Below, in pieces: positions 63,501 through 64,000 of a DNA stretch of 64,000 nt (its first letter is position 1; each line of letters starts with the position of its first letter). Source of the DNA: Apoda limacodes (taxonomy: Eukaryota > Arthropoda > Insecta > Lepidoptera > Limacodidae); the NCBI GenBank assembly GCA_946406115.1, contig OX291547.1:10669001-10733000 (forward strand). Reading direction: 5' to 3'. The notes below the pieces were generated by a model. It was not told where the DNA came from, made no database searches, and worked only from the letters and a program-made list of their open reading frames with translations. The position numbers and the translations under genes are program-made.

Positions 63501-63527
63501 ACATCATAGATTTCGCGGTTTAGGTAC
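36498..63527 (-). CDS. DNA-PKcs-like PI3K-related protein kinase, C-terminal part (gene runs past window edge)
   Basis: Twenty exons read from high to low: 63463-63527, 63093-63230, 62830-62948, 61091-61209, 60403-60552, 52827-52942, 51830-51922, 51141-51302, 48061-48245, 47754-47979, 46914-47039, 46328-46542, 45552-45734, 43720-43813, 41326-41440, 40415-40518, 38693-38848, 37946-38055, 37004-37171, 36498-36575. All are GT-AG and all phases match, giving 906 codons with stop. The first dozen form the helical FAT region. The exon at 45552 has HKSGECLQTD where family members have the nucleotide-binding Lys and E-D-L-R-Q-D. The exon at 43720 has GLIEFLEN. The exon at 38693 has GDRHLQN and VDW (the DFG position). 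The last exon is a FATC ending TRTGWEPWL. GLIE-LEN and GWEPW point to DNA-PKcs, which with Ku repairs double-strand breaks by end joining in the nucleus; ATR, ATM or SMG1 fit less well. Family PIKK is certain to me; the subfamily is about 65% likely. Confidence 0.88.
37460..37620 (+). repeat. Diverged repeat copy flanking a PIKK exon (copy 1)
   Basis: Shares 'agtcctagt-cat-aatct', 'ctcc-tgaa-gtt-gag-ct' and 'aatatatta' motifs in order with 38230-38420. The two lie on either side of the 110-nt exon at 37946-38055. Confidence 0.5.
37718..37790 (+). repeat. tRNA-derived SINE head
   Basis: A-box-like 'tagcgtagttggtagagcac' and B-box-like 'gcaggttcgaggcctgg'; the 5' and 3' ends do not pair as an acceptor stem. 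Different family from 22008. Confidence 0.5.
38230..38420 (+). repeat. Diverged repeat copy flanking a PIKK exon (copy 2)
   Basis: Partner of 37460-37620; see the shared ordered motifs there. Confidence 0.5.
38693..38848 (-). other. Kinase catalytic and activation-loop exon of the PIKK gene
   Basis: GDRHLQN at 38823-38843 supplies the catalytic Asp and the metal-binding Asn of the PIKK catalytic loop. The second metal ligand Asp is at 38781-38783 in VDW, where most kinases have DFG. LPPARLTRN corresponds to the conserved P-F-R-L-T-R of the activation segment end. Confidence 0.85.
39249..39651 (+). repeat. Interspersed repeat, 'ggttccgtacc...cacttggcc' family, with insertion
   Basis: Same element as 18724-19022, with an extra AT-rich block of about 100 bp (about 39480-39570) duplicating 'aaatatttaa-g-ggctccca'. 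Intron of the PIKK gene. Confidence 0.75.
41637..42125 (+). repeat. Left terminal inverted repeat of the Transib element
   Basis: Matches in order the reverse complement of about 42972-43440: 'gacctcgagctcgaaaatca', 'tacttagtagaatgtttatt', 'ttttcgacgacatga', 'tttatcacatttctatg' and 'cgcagaggttt'. It carries its own inner palindrome at about 41862-41920 (cgaaggtttataat ... attataaaccttcg). The unusual length suggests hairpin-forming ends. Confidence 0.8.
42398..42508 (+). pseudogene. Possible mariner/Tc1-like transposase N-terminal fragment
   Basis: The frame at 42410-42490 reads SFSIEQRLEIVKIHYGNGEN followed by FTETV and a stop. In the next frame KLRIIVEQ follows. This looks like the helix-turn-helix leader of mariner-type transposases (…EQR-EIVK-YY-N…ETVRKLR-IFG). 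Too short for certainty, and the rest of that protein is absent. Confidence 0.4.
42540..42958 (+). pseudogene. Transib (RAG1-like) transposase, C-terminal remnant
   Basis: After one frameshift near 42562, PITVT joins LHKILVHSQEIIES. The frame then runs through NALPVGMLSEQSAESRIKFW and REHHCRKMDRRKT to LFHRALESSDPVIS and an acidic tail, with a stop at 42956-42958. The order HK-L-H--EII … G---SE----SR…F-R-R--H-RK is that of the RAG1/Transib catalytic C-terminus. The Glu of MLSEQ (42629-42631) lines up with the third DDE residue (E962 of RAG1). The two upstream Asp residues and the rest of the core are missing, so this copy cannot make transposase. Confidence 0.8.
44168..44190. repeat. (AT)n microsatellite
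   Basis: About ten uninterrupted AT dinucleotides in a PIKK intron. Confidence 0.75.
45815..46065 (+). repeat. Interspersed repeat in PIKK intron (copy 1 of 3)
   Basis: Shares 'taatgactt-agtt-gtaatt', 'cgcccgtgttacacacaa', 'aggtgaataaataaataaac' and 'aattgctcgcttg' with 48268-48425 and, reversed, 62035-62285. Confidence 0.7.
48268..48425 (+). repeat. Interspersed repeat in PIKK intron (copy 2 of 3)
   Basis: Contains 'gacttgagttggtaattccc', 'gcccgtgttacacacaatga' and 'aggtgaataaataaataaac'; truncated relative to copies 1 and 3. Confidence 0.7.
48672..50899 (-). pseudogene. Degenerate non-LTR retrotransposon (RT and C-terminus)
   Basis: Reading the minus strand, RT palm segments KIFEKIM…QFGFTKGRSTTDAGV and FCDLSKAFDCVQHETL appear at 50537-50899. 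After frame breaks and stops near 50400-50540, FADDTSLLF (YxDD-type box) and LNAKKTKCLKF follow in the 312-codon frame 49465-50403. That frame ends in the C-terminal motif FFYNKIPEHVVNLPSNKFK. A 3' UTR follows down to 48672, with a TTGAA-type tail (plus strand 'tcaattcaattcaat'). No endonuclease domain is present, so the copy is 5'-truncated. Jockey/CR1-like group; exact clade not assigned. Sits in the PIKK intron 48246-51140, in the same orientation as the host gene. Confidence 0.85.
52121..52513 (-). CDS. Unrecognised 130-codon ORF inside a PIKK intron
   Basis: Begins MAASSFGHSKYSNLLVTQ and has a protein-like composition with several hydrophobic helices (LLYLKFHILLELC, LLPLAAILENFLLSYM) and a basic segment. 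Phase and splice signals do not let it join the flanking PIKK exons, so it is not a missed exon of that gene. It could be a small nested single-exon gene or a piece of an unknown mobile element. I do not recognise the family; coding status is uncertain. Confidence 0.3.
   Translation of the reverse strand: MAASSFGHSKYSNLLVTQCPLRSIFEPVNLLYLKFHILLELCTLHGDSDKITFVFKEVGREQLLPLAAILENFLLSYMFDGLEHLYPALLRTDMIASKCVQRAKSTDFYLTNLFRESPFIFLSTLPKQLS
53227..56040. other. Long PIKK intron segment, no gene seen
   Basis: Part of the 7.4-kb intron between exons 60403 and 52942. Contains a 'ggcaaacaagc' repeat (55308-55432). The rest is AT-rich sequence without a recognised ORF. Confidence 0.5.
55308..55432 (+). 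repeat. Interspersed repeat, 'ggcaaacaagc' family
   Basis: Clean copy: 'atggcaaacaagcaaagggt', 'gatggtaagcggtcaccgtg', 'cctatggacgcttgtaacac' and 'tcactcgcgcgttgctgacc'. Confidence 0.8.
56041..56460. repeat. Left terminal repeat complex of the DIRS-like element
   Basis: Nested inverted repeats. 56107-56170 is inverted almost perfectly at 56325-56392 (shared 'ggttttacataaaataaaac'). 56150-56305 is the inverted copy of about 59887-60055 (shared 'gtattgacctcacgacatac', 'cctccgacagctaggcgaag', 'attcgccattttcgtgtcat'). Such inverted and internally complementary ends are typical of DIRS elements, which lack LTRs and target duplications. Confidence 0.7.
56629..59199 (-). pseudogene. DIRS RT / RNase H / tyrosine recombinase polyprotein, broken
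   Basis: A 738-codon frame (56983-59199) followed in the same frame by 56629-56982, separated by a TAA at 56983-56985. RT: MTCLPFGLSSAPHLF and the LDDFLLV catalytic box. The N-terminal RT fingers are missing, because the text jumps from TPSFISK to EMTCLPF. RNase H: FLVTDASNTGWGG, KELYAVLATIK, VQSDNKTLIAYI, NAIADHLSR. Between about 57965 and 57570 the true coding sense lies in another frame (DRWGTPEIDLFASRRT), so there are two compensating frameshifts. Recombinase: SEEISVLRNGCRTSTLATYS, the first Arg box FLASGRRLHDL, and the Tyr in FFKHYCKEIF. The central H-x-x-R box is absent between SSNIAS and LGWQCNQP. Dead copy. Confidence 0.85.
59196..59730 (-). pseudogene. DIRS gag-like ORF remnant, two frames
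   Basis: 59317-59730 encodes a Ser/Pro-rich start (VPPPSSSSSDSTPSPRSS) and an acidic segment ending SVTE. The overlapping frame 59196-59396 carries a basic tail (KKTYSNHPAKNSSFRNNK type). Position just upstream of the RT frame suggests gag, but the total is much shorter than the 400 or so residues usual in DIRS gag, so the middle is deleted. Confidence 0.55.
59887..60070. repeat. Right inverted terminal repeat of the DIRS-like element
   Basis: Reverse complement of 56150-56305, with about 90% visible identity over the blocks named there. It also shares 'tgccttcggaaaacatacag' (as reverse complement) with 56400-56419. Confidence 0.75.
61210..62829. other. PIKK intron without other genes
   Basis: Between exons 61091-61209 and 62830-62948. 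Contains the reverse copy 3 of the intron repeat (62035-62285). No other structure recognised. Confidence 0.5.
62035..62285 (-). repeat. Interspersed repeat in PIKK intron (copy 3 of 3, reverse)
   Basis: Its reverse complement shares 'gtaattgctcgcttg', 'tttgcgagtaatt', 'aatataaggtga' and 'taatgacttgagtttgtaat' with the copies at 45815 and 48268. Confidence 0.7.
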
Positions 63528-64000
63528 CTGAAAAAACATTATAATATAAACCGCGTCATAAGATTATTTGAGTAAGTGACTAGTAGGAGTTTGTTTTTGT
63601 TTTACTATTTCATTTCCGTATTCGATCCTAAAAAAAATTACTTGTGCAAAGTTTATACATTAACTTCCAATTTTGTATTAGGTGTAGGCGGCGGGTCATA
63701 TAATTAAACATAAGTACGCAATTAATTCCCAAAGTTTTAATAAATAACTACTATAGCTATAAGATTATCGAGGCAAAAGAGAGTTATTAATGGAATATTG
63801 TAGCAATATAACTCATGTTTGAGTCAACACGATATACACTACTAAATTTGGCAGCTCGGGAAGAAGAGAAAGAACAAACAAAGAGGACATGGTCAATTAT
63901 TTTACTGTACTAAACAATCTATAAGATGAAAATAATGTAGTTATGTTTGCCTCAACTTTTAGTCAAAGGTTGCCAAAGCGAGAAAATAATTATTTACAAT

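Noticed and set aside
36498..63527. Assignment of the kinase to SMG1 or ATR
   Set aside because: VTPLGDDSGLIE has some SMG1/ATR flavour, but the FATC end GWEPWL and LEN motif fit DNA-PKcs better. Kept only as an alternative.

Overview
The window looks like nuclear DNA of a moth or butterfly (Lepidoptera). It is AT-rich, its genes are split by many GT-AG introns, and it is full of interspersed repeats typical of lepidopteran genomes: tRNA-headed SINEs, non-LTR 3' ends with TTGAA/TTGAT tails, the 'ggttccgtacc...ccgtccgtctgtcaccagg' family, and the 'cagcagtggacgtc' LINE tail. There is no bacterial-style gene organisation. The species cannot be named from the sequence alone.

Layout. 1-8.2 kb is repeat-rich DNA without a supported gene; its main feature is a 2.2-kb array of about 62 copies of a 36-bp minisatellite (4.34-6.59 kb). 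8.2-35.1 kb on the + strand holds a tandem array of four paralogous genes (coding spans 9525-14659, 19780-21881, 25146-27985, 28959-35118). Each encodes a small secreted protein with a signal peptide, a CxCx4CxCC motif followed by four or five more spaced cysteines (DUF4773-like), and a private low-complexity tail. All exon joins were traced base by base, and each gives a continuous reading frame (620, 318, 250 and 262 residues). 36.5-63.5 kb on the - strand is the 3' part of one large gene. Twenty phase-compatible exons (906 codons) encode the FAT region, kinase domain and FATC of a phosphatidylinositol-3-kinase-related protein kinase. Its C-terminus (GWEPWL) and GLIE-LEN motif most resemble the DNA-dependent protein kinase catalytic subunit. 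The gene continues past the right edge.

The introns of the kinase gene have collected mobile DNA: a complete-ended Transib-type DNA transposon (41637-43440), a degenerate non-LTR retrotransposon (48.7-50.9 kb), a defective DIRS-type tyrosine-recombinase retrotransposon (56.1-60.1 kb), and three copies of another repeat. The Transib copy is the most striking: ends identical to the V(D)J heptamer CACAGTG, a perfect 5-bp target duplication, TIRs of about 470-490 bp, and a remnant of the RAG1-like transposase C-terminus with its catalytic glutamate. In the first half, a LINE fragment at 22.5-23.4 kb is split by a SINE flanked by a perfect 12-bp duplication.

The four secreted proteins probably arose by local duplication, and their function is unknown. 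The kinase, if truly DNA-PKcs, would act in end-joining repair of double-strand breaks. Nothing in the sequence links the two loci functionally.
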